DNA from: an archaeon
Lineage (GTDB): Archaea; Nanobdellota; Nanobdellia; Woesearchaeales; GW2011-AR9
DNA length: 64,000 nt
NCBI GenBank assembly: GCA_018670085.1
Contig: JABHRS010000028.1
Coordinates: 1 to 64,000, forward strand
Reading direction: 5' to 3'
Below, piece by piece: positions 1-8,773 of the stretch. Numbering within the stretch: position 1 is the first letter of the stretch; every line of letters starts with the position of its first letter. The position numbers were made by a program, and so were the translations under genes. Below the pieces are notes generated by a model. The model did no database searches. It saw only the letters and a list, made by a program, of their open reading frames with translations, and had not been told where the DNA came from.

Positions 1-211
1 CTTCTGTATTTGCTGTGAACCATTTATCAAAAGGAAGTCTGCCTTGAACTCTCAGGTTAGCTAATTCAGGTAATGAGTAAACAGATCCTTCTACTCCTGC
101 ATAACTTTGTGCAGCTCGCAGAGCAGTAGGCATGTTTGAATCGTAAAATGCTTTTCCCATATGTGCTGGGTGAACAACGATTGTTTGAGCGTCTTTAATT
201 GTAATATCCAT
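1..211 (-). CDS. Unrecognised protein, N-terminal part only
   Basis: An open frame starts at the ATG complementary to 209-211 and runs off the left window edge, giving about 70 residues beginning MDITIKDAQTIVVHPAHMGK. A GGAG Shine-Dalgarno-like element lies about 8 nt before the ATG and an AT-rich TATA-like stretch (gattataag) about 35 nt upstream, so this start is well supported. The visible part has no signal peptide and no motif I recognise; it reads as a soluble protein. The 207 bases between it and the next gene hold only AT-rich promoter-like sequence. The missing C-terminus prevents a family call. Confidence 0.6.
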   Translation of the reverse strand, partial: MDITIKDAQTIVVHPAHMGKAFYDSNMPTALRAAQSYAGVEGSVYSLPELANLRVQGRLPFDKWFTANTE

Positions 212-418
212 AGTTATATCTCCAAAATACTTATAATCCCTAGAAATGGAGGTTATTTATAAATGTTCCTACTTAATAGTAATGGTGACTGCAAACTCAC
301 CTCACAGAAATCTGTTTAGGCTCTTTGATTACCTCTACACTATAGCTAATAATGAGTAAATAATCAAGCAAGCAAAAAGCATGAACCCACAAAATTTAAT
401 CGTTTGACGCCCTCTCAA

Positions 419-1705
419 CTATAAATTATAGCTGCTGCATAGCTGCAGGACTTTCTCCTTGGATTTTTTAGGAGGTAAACAAAAACTTTTCTTGCCATCA
501 ACATACTTTGTATACTTAGGCAGAAGCTTTCTGGAGCAGACAAAGATCCAGTGCTCAAAATGCTTATTGAGCCACTGAACTTTCGCTACTAATTGTGATT
601 CTTTATTTGTTCCAGTTTCTATTTCAACACCTAAGCGTAATTTCCCATGACACAGTGCAACATCAACACGCTTTCCATTGATAGATTTCTCAACTTGCAT
701 TTTTGGATGCAATTCTGCAAACAAATGTTTTGTCACAAAGTGATAATTAGATTCCTTAATCATTGCTTTGTGAAGGTAAAATCCACCGCCACAAATCTTA
801 CCATCCAATTCGATCCCACGCGCATGCTGATATCCTGCCGCAATTGCCTGCTGCTTCATTTCTGAAGTCATGTCTTTTGAACGATAAAAGTATTTTGGAA
901 GTGGCTTGCCATCTTTTACAATAATATGTTTTAATTGAATCTTTCCTTCTTTGATACCTCTGCGAACTTCCGTATAGATGGATTTATCCTTTTCATCAAT
1001 ATTTGGCTGCGTATCTAAATCATGTTCTTTGTAATATTCAATTGCTTCTTTATGTGTTTCTTTCTTACGCTTACGTAAGTACAACTTTTGATTTACAGTA
1101 TATTTGGCTGAACTAATAACTTTCTCAGAATACTTATGGTTAAGTGGAAGCACTTCACTGGAATTCTTAGACAACATGAATGAAATTAGTTGTTTAACTT
1201 CAAAATCGAACTTTCTTTTGGCAGCAAGCTCCTTGCTTCTTTTTTGTGATACTACCTTGATTTGTAATCTTTCTGCTGCTTTCCTTTCTTCAATTTCTGC
1301 GAACCATTTTTCTTTAAATTCATTTATTACTTCTTCATTTTCAACCAAAAGATGATTAGAAAATTTATTTATTTCAAAAAGAATCTTTTGCAACTCTTTT
1401 CTAATATCAGAAGAGATGTAAGTTGCTGGTTCAAATTTTAGTAGTTCATTTAGATTTCTTAGATTATTTTCTCTTTGTTCTTTAATCATCCTTTTTTCTC
1501 TGCTCCATTGTCTGAAAAATTTAACTATAAAGATAAGAAAAATGAATAACACAATTATAGAAATAATACCAATACCTAACCTAAGAAAAATTACATTCCA
1601 ATCAACTGTGGCACTATAGATTCCCCATTTTTGCCAAAGTTTCCAAAGACCTAAGGATACAACTACAGCTACTGCGAGGATTAAAGAAACATCATTGTCA
1701 GCCAT
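419..1705 (-). CDS. Membrane-anchored coiled-coil protein with possible PD-(D/E)XK nuclease-like domain
   Basis: 428 residues. Two hydrophobic segments (about residues 6-22 and 39-63) would anchor the N-terminus in the membrane. A Lys/Glu-rich helical region follows (about 65-230), then a globular C-terminal part. Near the end, a strand-like RVDVA (D348), then GVEIETG (E361, E363), then Q371 and K375 on a helix, and a hydrophobic strand HWIFVC resemble the core of PD-(D/E)XK nuclease-fold domains, in which acidic residues on adjacent strands bind the metal. The canonical Lys of the E-x-K motif is replaced by Glu, so catalytic activity is uncertain. The ATG lies 29 nt from a TATA box, consistent with a leaderless transcript. 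It neighbours the AAA+/vWA island but is separated from it by a T-run and hairpin, so a functional link is only inference. Confidence 0.6.
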   Translation of the reverse strand: MADNDVSLILAVAVVVSLGLWKLWQKWGIYSATVDWNVIFLRLGIGIISIIVLFIFLIFIVKFFRQWSREKRMIKEQRENNLRNLNELLKFEPATYISSDIRKELQKILFEINKFSNHLLVENEEVINEFKEKWFAEIEERKAAERLQIKVVSQKRSKELAAKRKFDFEVKQLISFMLSKNSSEVLPLNHKYSEKVISSAKYTVNQKLYLRKRKKETHKEAIEYYKEHDLDTQPNIDEKDKSIYTEVRRGIKEGKIQLKHIIVKDGKPLPKYFYRSKDMTSEMKQQAIAAGYQHARGIELDGKICGGGFYLHKAMIKESNYHFVTKHLFAELHPKMQVEKSINGKRVDVALCHGKLRLGVEIETGTNKESQLVAKVQWLNKHFEHWIFVCSRKLLPKYTKYVDGKKSFCLPPKKSKEKVLQLCSSYNL

Positions 1706-1727
1706 ATACTAATTCATCAAAAAACTA

Positions 1728-1735
1728 CTATAAAT
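1728..1735. promoter_or_regulatory. Bidirectional TATA-like box
   Basis: The sequence CTATAAAT reads as a TATA box on the plus strand and as ATTTATAG on the minus strand. On the minus strand it lies 29 nt from the ATG at 1705; on the plus strand an ATG occurs at 1761, about 32 nt away. Both spacings match the roughly 30-nt TATA-to-start distance seen at many other genes in this window. Confidence 0.5.
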
Positions 1736-1758
1736 GTCTTGTAGCCCAATTAGGACCA

Positions 1759-1868
1759 CAATGGCAAAAAGTTTAAGTAATTCAAGACATTTCATATAAC
1801 ATAACAAACGAAACAGCGAGGAGTATTACACTCGACGTAGATACCCCGGTCGGGGCTCTTTTTTTTTT
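1759..1868 (+). ncRNA. Possible short transcript ending in hairpin and T10 run
   Basis: Downstream of the plus-strand TATA box is a stretch without a gene that carries a hairpin (CGAG...CTCG, about 1817-1834), a GC-rich hairpin CCCCGGTCGGGG at 1844-1855, and then ten Ts (1859-1868). In an AT-rich genome a GC hairpin followed by a T-run suggests a structured RNA with a terminator. No plus-strand gene ends here to need one. A 12-codon mini-ORF (MAKSLSNSRHFI, from 1761) sits at the leaderless position, so a leader-peptide transcript is an alternative. No known RNA family is recognised. Confidence 0.3.
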
Positions 1869-1926
1869 CTGAATCAACCTTCAAGAACTAATTTGAAATA
1901 ATCTTTAACTGCTGAAGTTTTTACAC

Positions 1927-3537
1927 TCATTTTAACTTTGCTCGCCTAGCTTTGATCTTTGGTCTCATTGGTTCAATGAAATGTTTAGGATCAAGGAATC
2001 TTTTTGCATCAATTACGCTTGGTAGAAAGTCCAAAACCATTGCTGCGTAAGTTTCAGGAAATAATAAATTACCTTTGTTTTGTTCAACCACTTTGTCTAA
2101 AGAACCTAATTCTAATCCAGAAAGATCTTTTGTTGCAGAAATTTCAAAGTCCAAAGAATCAGGATCTACCAATGATTTTGCAAAGAAATATTGGTCAAGT
2201 AACCTTGCAAAAAATGGCTCATTATGTTTACGCAGATAATTCAAAGCATCGATCTCTGAGAGCATTGCTGCTCTTCCTTTTGTCATTCTTTCTTTCTTTC
2301 TACGAAGTCTTCGTGCTTCATTTCTATTTAAACGGTCAATTTTCCAACCGTCTGACCAGAGTGCGTTTCCAATATCCCGGACTGAATCATTAATTTGATC
2401 AATTTGACCACTCAACTTTCGTAGATAATCTACTCTTTGCTCTTTTGTACTAAAATATTCAGGTCCATCTGGTTGACACCATTCATATAAGACTCTGGCA
2501 ATTAATTTTTTAGGACTAATTTTATCAATTAAACCACTAGAGATATCAATTCCTTGCGATTTTGTGAACTCAACCATGATCTCTCGAACTTTGGGATGCG
2601 CTTTTGCAAGAGGCCCGAACCTTGGACGTTTCATCACGTCACAAAATGGTTTTAAACCACGGCGTAATTTATACAAATCATTCAAACTAACTGTTGCAAG
2701 CTTTTCTTCACCAATTAATGTTCGCCATTGCTCCACTTTTGCAAACGAAAGATCAATCTGTTTTTCAAGAGTCCTCCCTTCATCGTCCATTTTGTGATGC
2801 ATTGTAATTGCTCTATCACTGAGACATGGGACTGATTGATAAATTCTAAATGAAACTGTGTTGCTTTCTTCAGTGTAGAAAACTTTGTGATCACAATATT
2901 TAACTCCTTCGACATCAACAGACGAATACGGTTTTTGTCCAGCAATTATCATATCCAAAGACTCGGCTGGATCTCTAAGTGTTTGCATCATTTCTGCAAA
3001 TGCTTCTTCTGTGATTAAATTTTTCTCATCAAATTCACGACGTTTATAACTAGATCCATTAGTTTTACCGATGATTAGATGTCCTTCTTCTTCTTCGATT
3101 ATTGGACCGAATATTTGGTAAAATGCATCAACTAAGTATGGTTGTTTCCTGCCAACATCTACAATTAAGGAAAAGTGAGCTGCAGGATCTTTTTTACTAG
3201 AAGTATTATTTTTACTTTTGATATCACGAAATCCTTTGAACTGAACTATCTGTGGATTATAACCTAACTCCCTGGCAATGGTGTACATAGTTGGTATTAG
3301 TGTGGTACAATTGTATCCTCCAACTTTAAGAGGTTCAGCTTCGTGCCCATAATGCACATAATTTCCTGTTCGTAAACTTTCTGTAAAAGAATACATACCA
3401 GAACTACCATAAACTGAAGAATACTTTGCAAAAAGTCCAATTGTGGATTTAATGTCGGTGTCTTGGCGTACTCTAACTAAATGATCTCTTAAGTATTCAG
3501 TTAATTCTGGTGGAAATCCTTTTGCCATTTTTTTCAT
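1927..3537 (-). CDS. Transglutaminase-like (papain-fold) protein
   Basis: 536 residues without a signal peptide, so probably cytoplasmic. Residues about 60-145 show a Cys-His-Asp arrangement typical of transglutaminase-like proteins: C77 at the start of a helix in GGYNCTTLIP, H121 opening the strand HFSLIVDV, and D137 in the next strand YLVDAFY. The same triad occurs in arylamine N-acetyltransferases, so the reaction (peptidase, crosslinking, acyl transfer) is open. The remaining 390 residues are helical and Lys/Arg-rich (cluster RRLRRKKER near 425) and I do not recognise them. A GAGGTG ribosome site lies upstream. It lies beside a small protein gene on the same strand and a divergent MoxR-type ATPase; MoxR, vWA and transglutaminase genes are often neighbours in prokaryotes, which supports a shared role. 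Confidence 0.65.
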   Translation of the reverse strand: MKKMAKGFPPELTEYLRDHLVRVRQDTDIKSTIGLFAKYSSVYGSSGMYSFTESLRTGNYVHYGHEAEPLKVGGYNCTTLIPTMYTIARELGYNPQIVQFKGFRDIKSKNNTSSKKDPAAHFSLIVDVGRKQPYLVDAFYQIFGPIIEEEEGHLIIGKTNGSSYKRREFDEKNLITEEAFAEMMQTLRDPAESLDMIIAGQKPYSSVDVEGVKYCDHKVFYTEESNTVSFRIYQSVPCLSDRAITMHHKMDDEGRTLEKQIDLSFAKVEQWRTLIGEEKLATVSLNDLYKLRRGLKPFCDVMKRPRFGPLAKAHPKVREIMVEFTKSQGIDISSGLIDKISPKKLIARVLYEWCQPDGPEYFSTKEQRVDYLRKLSGQIDQINDSVRDIGNALWSDGWKIDRLNRNEARRLRRKKERMTKGRAAMLSEIDALNYLRKHNEPFFARLLDQYFFAKSLVDPDSLDFEISATKDLSGLELGSLDKVVEQNKGNLLFPETYAAMVLDFLPSVIDAKRFLDPKHFIEPMRPKIKARRAKLK

Positions 3538-3564
3538 TTTTCATCCTAGTACCACCTCAAATTA

Positions 3565-3608
3565 AAAAAGATGCTCAGAAACGAAGGGTTTCTGGCACCG
3601 CTCTGCGG
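3565..3608 (-). terminator. Hairpins plus T-run after the 3635-3976 gene
   Basis: Read on the minus strand, a CCGC-loop-GCGG hairpin (about 3598-3608) is followed by a perfect 7-bp stem CAGAAAC/GTTTCTG with a five-base loop, and then by TTTTTT at about 3565-3571. This would end or attenuate transcription between the small gene upstream and the transglutaminase-like gene downstream. Confidence 0.5.
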
Positions 3609-3634
3609 AAAGAAAAAAAATAAATTAAATTAAA

Positions 3635-3976
3635 TTAAAACAAACTTGTTAATGTCCTATTACCTTTACCACTACGAATTGAGCCTGCAGCAACTGGTTT
3701 TGCAGGAAGTTCTGGAACGTTGAAATCTGCTCGAACTATAACTGATAATAAGTCAACGTCGTAATCTTTACCTAACTTTGCATCATCCAATGCTGATTGC
3801 AAAGCCACATTATAATCAGAACTTTCTTCACCCTCGATCTCACCAGATGGTAAATCGAATACGCAACGGTATAAAAATTCCTCTGGGCTGCCTGTTGCAC
3901 CAACTTTTTTTGCCTCGTCATACATGTCTTCTGATGCAAAATCTTGATTTGTTCCTATTCCTACAATATATGCCAT
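3635..3976 (-). CDS. Small acidic protein of unknown function
   Basis: 113 residues, soluble and acidic, beginning MAYIVGIGTNQDF. AGGAGA lies about 8 nt before the ATG, and a TTTAAA box about 60 nt upstream would give a 30-nt leader. Predicted alternation of strands and helices suggests a compact fold, with a flexible basic C-terminus (SIRSGKGNRTLTSLF). I do not recognise the family. It sits between the transglutaminase-like gene (same strand) and the divergently transcribed AAA+ ATPase, so it may be a partner or a substrate of that system, which is inference only. Confidence 0.6.
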   Translation of the reverse strand: MAYIVGIGTNQDFASEDMYDEAKKVGATGSPEEFLYRCVFDLPSGEIEGEESSDYNVALQSALDDAKLGKDYDVDLLSVIVRADFNVPELPAKPVAAGSIRSGKGNRTLTSLF

Positions 3977-4029
3977 TTTCTTATTTTCTCCTGATTTTTA
4001 GTAATGGTACTACTTCACTAGAGTAATAC

Positions 4030-4037
4030 TTTTAAAG
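4030..4037. promoter_or_regulatory. Shared TATA-like box between divergent genes
   Basis: TTTTAAAG on the plus strand lies 29 nt before the ATG at 4059. Its complement (CTTTAAAA) lies about 60 nt before the minus-strand ATG at 3976, whose ribosome site fits a 30-nt leader. The AAA+ gene and the small-protein/transglutaminase-like pair could therefore be co-regulated from one point. Confidence 0.5.
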
Positions 4038-4058
4038 CTTTTGTAATCTGAGGTATAA

Positions 4059-6161
4059 ATGGAAGATCTACAAACCAGAGTTTCAAATTTATACGATTTT
4101 GTCCGCTCAGATTTATACCTCTGTCAAGATGATTTGGCATTAGGGTCAAAATCATACAATTCTACACTGCTTTTTGCACTTTTAACTCAATTAAACCGAG
4201 GAAAAATGTTAATCTTTGGTGAATATGGTGGTGGAAAAACAACTTCCGCAGAATACATCCACTCACTTTGTAACTCGATGCCACTTGATTTAATGCGAAG
4301 AGTTGTTCTACGTGGAGACCCACAACGAGTAAGGGAAACCATGATTGGGAGACCACATTATGGAAAACTGCACGGCGAAGAAGAAGTTGCTATTTGGAAA
4401 CAATTTGTTCTAGTTGGACCAAAAACAATTGATGAATTTAACAGAATTGTGGAAGGGAATCAATCAATAGTTCTCGATGGAGTTGATCGAGGAATTTGGG
4501 AATGTATGGATCAATTTATTGAAACTGGACCACAACCATTTTTTGCAACATGTAACTATGCCGATGATGGAAACTTTGCATTAATTCCACCAATGCTTGA
4601 TCGATTTCATATCGCAGTAGAATCAGCTTACTGCGGTGTTGCTGAGGATGACGCTATTAGTAATGATTTTCACAATGATAAAGATGCGAAATTACTACGT
4701 CCAGATTTAATGATTAAAGCAACTGAATTATTTCAAAATGCTGGCTCTTACAATTTAATTAAAGAAGGCCTAGAAAAAATTGCAACAGAGTACAGAAGTC
4801 ATTTAGATTCAGAAAATATTCCTTCATTGACAGTTGCAGAAAGAGAGAGGGCAGGACAAGAAATTTCCAAAATGCCACTCTCAAAAAGCGCACATACTTA
4901 TTTTTTATTCTTAGCGGCTGAATTGAATGTGAGTGCAAAAAGAGGGATGAAACGTTCAACAGATCGACCAACGAATGAAAATGGAAATTATTTAGAAGCT
5001 TGTTTTAGAGGATCTGGAAGTCGTAGAGTAACAAGAGCAATTAAACAATACGCAAGATCAATGGCTTGGTTCCAAGGAAAAAAAGAAGTTAGTATGGAAC
5101 ACATGATGAGTGTTGCACCTTATGCACTTTGGCACAGACTAAAATGGGAAGGAAAAGTTAAAAGCAGCTTCAATGAATCAGAACGTCGTGATCCACTCGA
5201 TTTACATATTGCAAAAGTACTCTGTAATGGAGGAACACAGAATTTTCCTGGAATTAAAAAAAGAGCATTAGACAGCGCACCCAATTATGAAAATCTTTGT
5301 AGGTTAGTAGTTACTGGAAAAATGCAAGAAGCAAGACAACTTGCTCTTGAATGTTCAGAAGAAGGTAAAGGGCACCCAATTTTTATTGATGCCACCAGAT
5401 CACTTGGAAGAGTACCATCACAGCATTTCTTACGCTTAGCAAAAGTTATTGCAGGAGATGGAGTTGTTGCAACAGGAACTGATCTGCCTTCAGAACCTAT
5501 TGCAAAACCTGGGCCTGTAACTGGTTACATTGCAGGAGGGAGTTATGTCTCAGCACTGTTAAACTTAAGATCACAAAGAGGATCAGAACTTCCAATGCCA
5601 TATCACAACGCAGGAGATGGACTACTTAGACCATTAACAGGAGCTGAATCAATTAGATATTTATTAGAACATCATGAAGCTAATCCATCTGATGCATCGA
5701 AATTTTTACAAAAAGGATTTGATAGTTGTTCTGCTTTGGTTGTAGACAGAGCAAATAGAGAATACAAAGTTATTACTTGTGCAAAAGAATTATTTACCGG
5801 AAATGTAAATGGACAAATTGGAGTACGGTTTGCAGATTTTGATGTAGCACCGATAGGTTATGATAATGGAAAATACAATCAGAGTCTTAGTCAAAGCGAA
5901 GCAGAAAGTCACCCAGGATGGAGACAGTTTTTTGAAGGCGATGAAGACCTTCATAAAAAATTCACAGAACTTGTTTACAGCAGATCAGGTGATCGCAGAA
6001 GCAGTGGTTCAGAAATGTCATTCATAATTCCTCCTGGAAGTGAAAGCACACCAATGATGTTTCCAATATATGTTCAAGGTTTAAGAAATGGATCTAGATT
6101 ATCTGGAGTTAATGGGAGTAACGTTAAAACAAGTTTTCTTCTTTTAGGTAAACAGGAGTAA
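4059..6161 (+). CDS. MoxR-type AAA+ ATPase with large C-terminal domain
   Basis: 700 residues. The N-terminal half is an AAA+ module: Walker A GEYGGGKTT (54-62), Walker B with D125-E126 in TIDEFNR, sensor-1 N166 in FATCNYAD, and an arginine-finger candidate R182 in PMLDRF. Order and spacing match MoxR-family ATPases, which act as remodelling chaperones with vWA partners. Residues about 430-700 form a second domain with the landmarks LRPLTGAE, a conserved VV..R strand, YDNGKY, HPGW and LVYS. The protein at 7958-8773 carries the same landmarks in the same order, so this domain is a paralogue of that protein. The gene is followed after 3 nt by the metallopeptidase/vWA gene. TATA box at -29 and a GAGGT element before the ATG support the start. 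Confidence 0.85.
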   Translation: MEDLQTRVSNLYDFVRSDLYLCQDDLALGSKSYNSTLLFALLTQLNRGKMLIFGEYGGGKTTSAEYIHSLCNSMPLDLMRRVVLRGDPQRVRETMIGRPHYGKLHGEEEVAIWKQFVLVGPKTIDEFNRIVEGNQSIVLDGVDRGIWECMDQFIETGPQPFFATCNYADDGNFALIPPMLDRFHIAVESAYCGVAEDDAISNDFHNDKDAKLLRPDLMIKATELFQNAGSYNLIKEGLEKIATEYRSHLDSENIPSLTVAERERAGQEISKMPLSKSAHTYFLFLAAELNVSAKRGMKRSTDRPTNENGNYLEACFRGSGSRRVTRAIKQYARSMAWFQGKKEVSMEHMMSVAPYALWHRLKWEGKVKSSFNESERRDPLDLHIAKVLCNGGTQNFPGIKKRALDSAPNYENLCRLVVTGKMQEARQLALECSEEGKGHPIFIDATRSLGRVPSQHFLRLAKVIAGDGVVATGTDLPSEPIAKPGPVTGYIAGGSYVSALLNLRSQRGSELPMPYHNAGDGLLRPLTGAESIRYLLEHHEANPSDASKFLQKGFDSCSALVVDRANREYKVITCAKELFTGNVNGQIGVRFADFDVAPIGYDNGKYNQSLSQSEAESHPGWRQFFEGDEDLHKKFTELVYSRSGDRRSSGSEMSFIIPPGSESTPMMFPIYVQGLRNGSRLSGVNGSNVKTSFLLLGKQE

Positions 6162-6164
6162 ATA

Positions 6165-7901
6165 ATGAATTTAGATTTAGAACAAGTATTAGAAGATGCT
6201 TGGGATAAAGTTAGAGAAAAGTTTCATTATCCAGCACTCCCATTCCCAAGACTAGCTCCGATTAATAATGCTGAATTTAAGTTTAGTAATTTACAAGTTA
6301 CTTTATGTCCAAATCTATTGGAGGGATTCACAGAACATGGAATTACTCTTGAAGAGGCAACTGAAGGAATTCTCGCTCATGAAATTACACACTACATGCG
6401 CTTTCCAGGTTCCATTCTTAGATCTTTGAGATTAGTAAAACAAGCAATAACACAAGTTGATCAAGAAAAAGCAGCAGAATTTGTAAGATTGTTTGATGAA
6501 GTTAGAACAAACATTTACACATTTTCAGAATACGGACATAGCAAAACTCCACAAATGCGACATTCAATGCTACCAATTCAACATCCTTATGAGAATTTAT
6601 TGAACGGAGTATATCAACTGCGTTGGGATTATGATATGGGGATGAAATTTTCTGAAGAAGAAGAAAAAATTGTTTATGACATTAACAAGTTGGATTTATT
6701 AAATCGGAAAAGAGAGGTTGAAGTTTTTGAAGAGTTTGTAAACATCCTTAAAGATTATGAGCCAAAAGAAGATGAAGATAAGAAAGATGATGAAAAATGT
6801 GAAGGAGGAGGAGGTTCAGGTGGAAAAGGGATGTTGGAGAGAATGATGGAGGCTGTTAAGGGAATACTGAGCGAGGCTTTGGGTGGTGGTGAAAAAAATG
6901 ATCCAGAAAGTGATCAAAAAGTAGATCCAACTCAAGGACCACCACCACCGGGACCTGGGATGTACTCCGAAGATCAGATTAAAGAAGGAAAAGCAATTTT
7001 TGCAAAAGAGTGCGAGACCCCTGATGAGTATGAAAACATAATTCGAATTTTACTTGGTGAAAATGAAGAAAAACCAACTGGGAAAAAAGGTGAAGGAGAA
7101 GGAGTAGTTCCAGGTGGAAATTCTGCTGGAACTAGTCGAGAAAATTTTACTACTGCATTAAATGTTTACACAGCACTTGCCAGAAACTTTTCAATTCCAA
7201 TAAAAGAGAAAGCAAAAGAAATGGGTAGTGGACAATTCCCATCTTCACAAACTGAGTTTAGTATTGGAGACCCAATCAGTTCACTGAACCCTTACGCAAC
7301 ACCAGGGATTTATCCAGGACTAAGTGTTAGAATGGTTTACAAAGGTCAAAGGACTTTTTCAGGATCCAGTGATACACCTGATTGTATTTTAGTTATAGAT
7401 AATTCTGGGAGTATGACTGATCCAAACAGATTAGTTTCTCTTGCAACGCTGACTACGACCGTAATTGCAAATGCGTATCTTGCAAACGGTTCCCAAGTTG
7501 CAGGGTACAGTTTTGGAGGAGGAAACCATGTTTTACCTTTCACTTCGAACAGAGAAGATATTCATAGATCCGCTCGTAGATATACTGGAGGTGGGACTAT
7601 ATTCAATAGCAGCTATGTTGAAGCATTAATTGAAGGTAGAAGTTCTGTTGATATTGCAGTACTCTCAGATATGGATATTGATAACTTAAGTCATTTTGTT
7701 TCTTATATATCAGAATTACCTCAAACAAATAGAATCCATTTATTATCTATCAAAGATAACCGGTGCTATGATGACCAGTACCGTAGGAGCTTGAACCATA
7801 GGTTTGAGAATAACCCAAATGTGGTTGTGAGGTTAATTGAATCGCAAGATGATATTGGTTCTGTTACGATGGGAGATTTGTCGGAATCTTTTGGGATGTA
7901 A
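6165..7901 (+). CDS. HExxH metallopeptidase-like plus vWA domain protein (DUF2201-like)
   Basis: 578 residues. Residues 72-76 read HEITH in a helix (ILAHEITHYMRF), the zinc-binding signature of metallopeptidases; E112 in LFDEVRTN is a candidate third ligand. An acidic and glycine/proline-rich linker follows (about 200-320). A vWA domain occupies about 400-578: MIDAS D412-S414-S416 in VIDNSGSM, T478 in GGGT, and D502 in LSDMD, so all metal-site residues are present. An N-terminal metallopeptidase-like domain joined to vWA matches the DUF2201 architecture, which is found with MoxR ATPases. An AGGAG site precedes the ATG and the gene starts 3 nt after the AAA+ gene, so the two are co-transcribed and probably form a complex. 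No signal peptide: cytoplasmic. Confidence 0.85.
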   Translation: MNLDLEQVLEDAWDKVREKFHYPALPFPRLAPINNAEFKFSNLQVTLCPNLLEGFTEHGITLEEATEGILAHEITHYMRFPGSILRSLRLVKQAITQVDQEKAAEFVRLFDEVRTNIYTFSEYGHSKTPQMRHSMLPIQHPYENLLNGVYQLRWDYDMGMKFSEEEEKIVYDINKLDLLNRKREVEVFEEFVNILKDYEPKEDEDKKDDEKCEGGGGSGGKGMLERMMEAVKGILSEALGGGEKNDPESDQKVDPTQGPPPPGPGMYSEDQIKEGKAIFAKECETPDEYENIIRILLGENEEKPTGKKGEGEGVVPGGNSAGTSRENFTTALNVYTALARNFSIPIKEKAKEMGSGQFPSSQTEFSIGDPISSLNPYATPGIYPGLSVRMVYKGQRTFSGSSDTPDCILVIDNSGSMTDPNRLVSLATLTTTVIANAYLANGSQVAGYSFGGGNHVLPFTSNREDIHRSARRYTGGGTIFNSSYVEALIEGRSSVDIAVLSDMDIDNLSHFVSYISELPQTNRIHLLSIKDNRCYDDQYRRSLNHRFENNPNVVVRLIESQDDIGSVTMGDLSESFGM

Positions 7902-7957
7902 TGTTTTGGTTTCTTTCTTTATTTTTGTTGAGAGGTATTCTTTTTGTACAGTTATGT

Positions 7958-8773
7958 TTATTCTTTTGATCTGGTCATGATAAAAGAAGAGTTCCATTGC
8001 AGAGAAGGGATATTTGCACATGATCTAAAATTTAAACCAAGAAGACATAGTGCCCTTGATATAGTTAAATCAGGGAATCTTGAGCGCATGTCAAAAGACA
8101 TACATTTTTTGGCTTGACTTGATGAAAATACAATTGCAGAATATTCCTTAAGTAAGTTGGTATCATCTTCAGAAGCTGCAAGCCATGCAGGATGTTCAGT
8201 CACCTCAGCTTTAGTCAAATTTTCAAAATATACTCCTTTGTTTCTATCCAATTCAGGTGCATTGATTGATTCGTAATCAATGTAGAGACCCTCCAAAGTG
8301 TAGTCTTTTGAAATTTCAACTAGGTTTTTTGAAACAGGCAATATCTTAAATTTAGAAGATCTTTCTTTACGCACTACAGCAGTACAAGTATCTTTGTAGC
8401 CCGAGTGAAATAGAGATAATCTTGCCTCCATACTTCTGTTTGTACCATCAGTATTTTCCAATCTGTTATAATCATCAACCATAACTTGCATGTTCTCTTT
8501 GAAAGATAATGGTCGATAAACTATAGCTCTGTTATCTCTTCTGAACATTGGCTGAGTAGAATTTGGATCTAACATGGATGCTATTCTTAATGTGTGAACA
8601 CCTGCACCATAAATTGGCGCTTGATGCATTAGGTGATATACACCAGGACCTGAGTCTGCAGAAACTGGGTCTGCTTGTCTTATGTAAGGATTACCTTCTA
8701 ACGTAGATGGATCTACGGCTGCGTGTCTCCATGGGTTCTTGTGTTTGTTGTTTGCACCTAAGAAATAAAACAA
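7958..8773 (-). CDS. Partner protein homologous to the C-terminal domain of the 4059-6161 ATPase
   Basis: 271 residues. The start is TTG (complement of 8771-8773); GGGAG lies 5-8 nt upstream, and an in-frame stop just before rules out a longer ORF. It overlaps the end of the AAA+ gene by 16 nt in another frame. Landmarks YRPLSFKEN, CTAVVRKER, ELDRNKGVYF, EHPAW and AIVFSS align in order with LRPLTGAES, CSALVVDRA, YDNGKY, SHPGW and ELVYS of the 700-residue ATPase. The pair ATPase plus this protein is therefore a split version of that fused protein. Function unknown; a substrate- or vWA-binding module is an inference. A -1 frameshift producing a fusion is possible but no clear slippery heptamer is visible. 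Confidence 0.7.
   Translation of the reverse strand: MFYFLGANNKHKNPWRHAAVDPSTLEGNPYIRQADPVSADSGPGVYHLMHQAPIYGAGVHTLRIASMLDPNSTQPMFRRDNRAIVYRPLSFKENMQVMVDDYNRLENTDGTNRSMEARLSLFHSGYKDTCTAVVRKERSSKFKILPVSKNLVEISKDYTLEGLYIDYESINAPELDRNKGVYFENLTKAEVTEHPAWLAASEDDTNLLKEYSAIVFSSSQAKKCMSFDMRSRFPDLTISRALCLLGLNFRSCANIPSLQWNSSFIMTRSKE

Noticed and set aside
1844-1858. 3' end of a tRNA (CCCCGGTCGGGGCTC)
   Set aside because: No matching 5' acceptor strand or D/anticodon arms upstream; a terminator-like hairpin explains it better.
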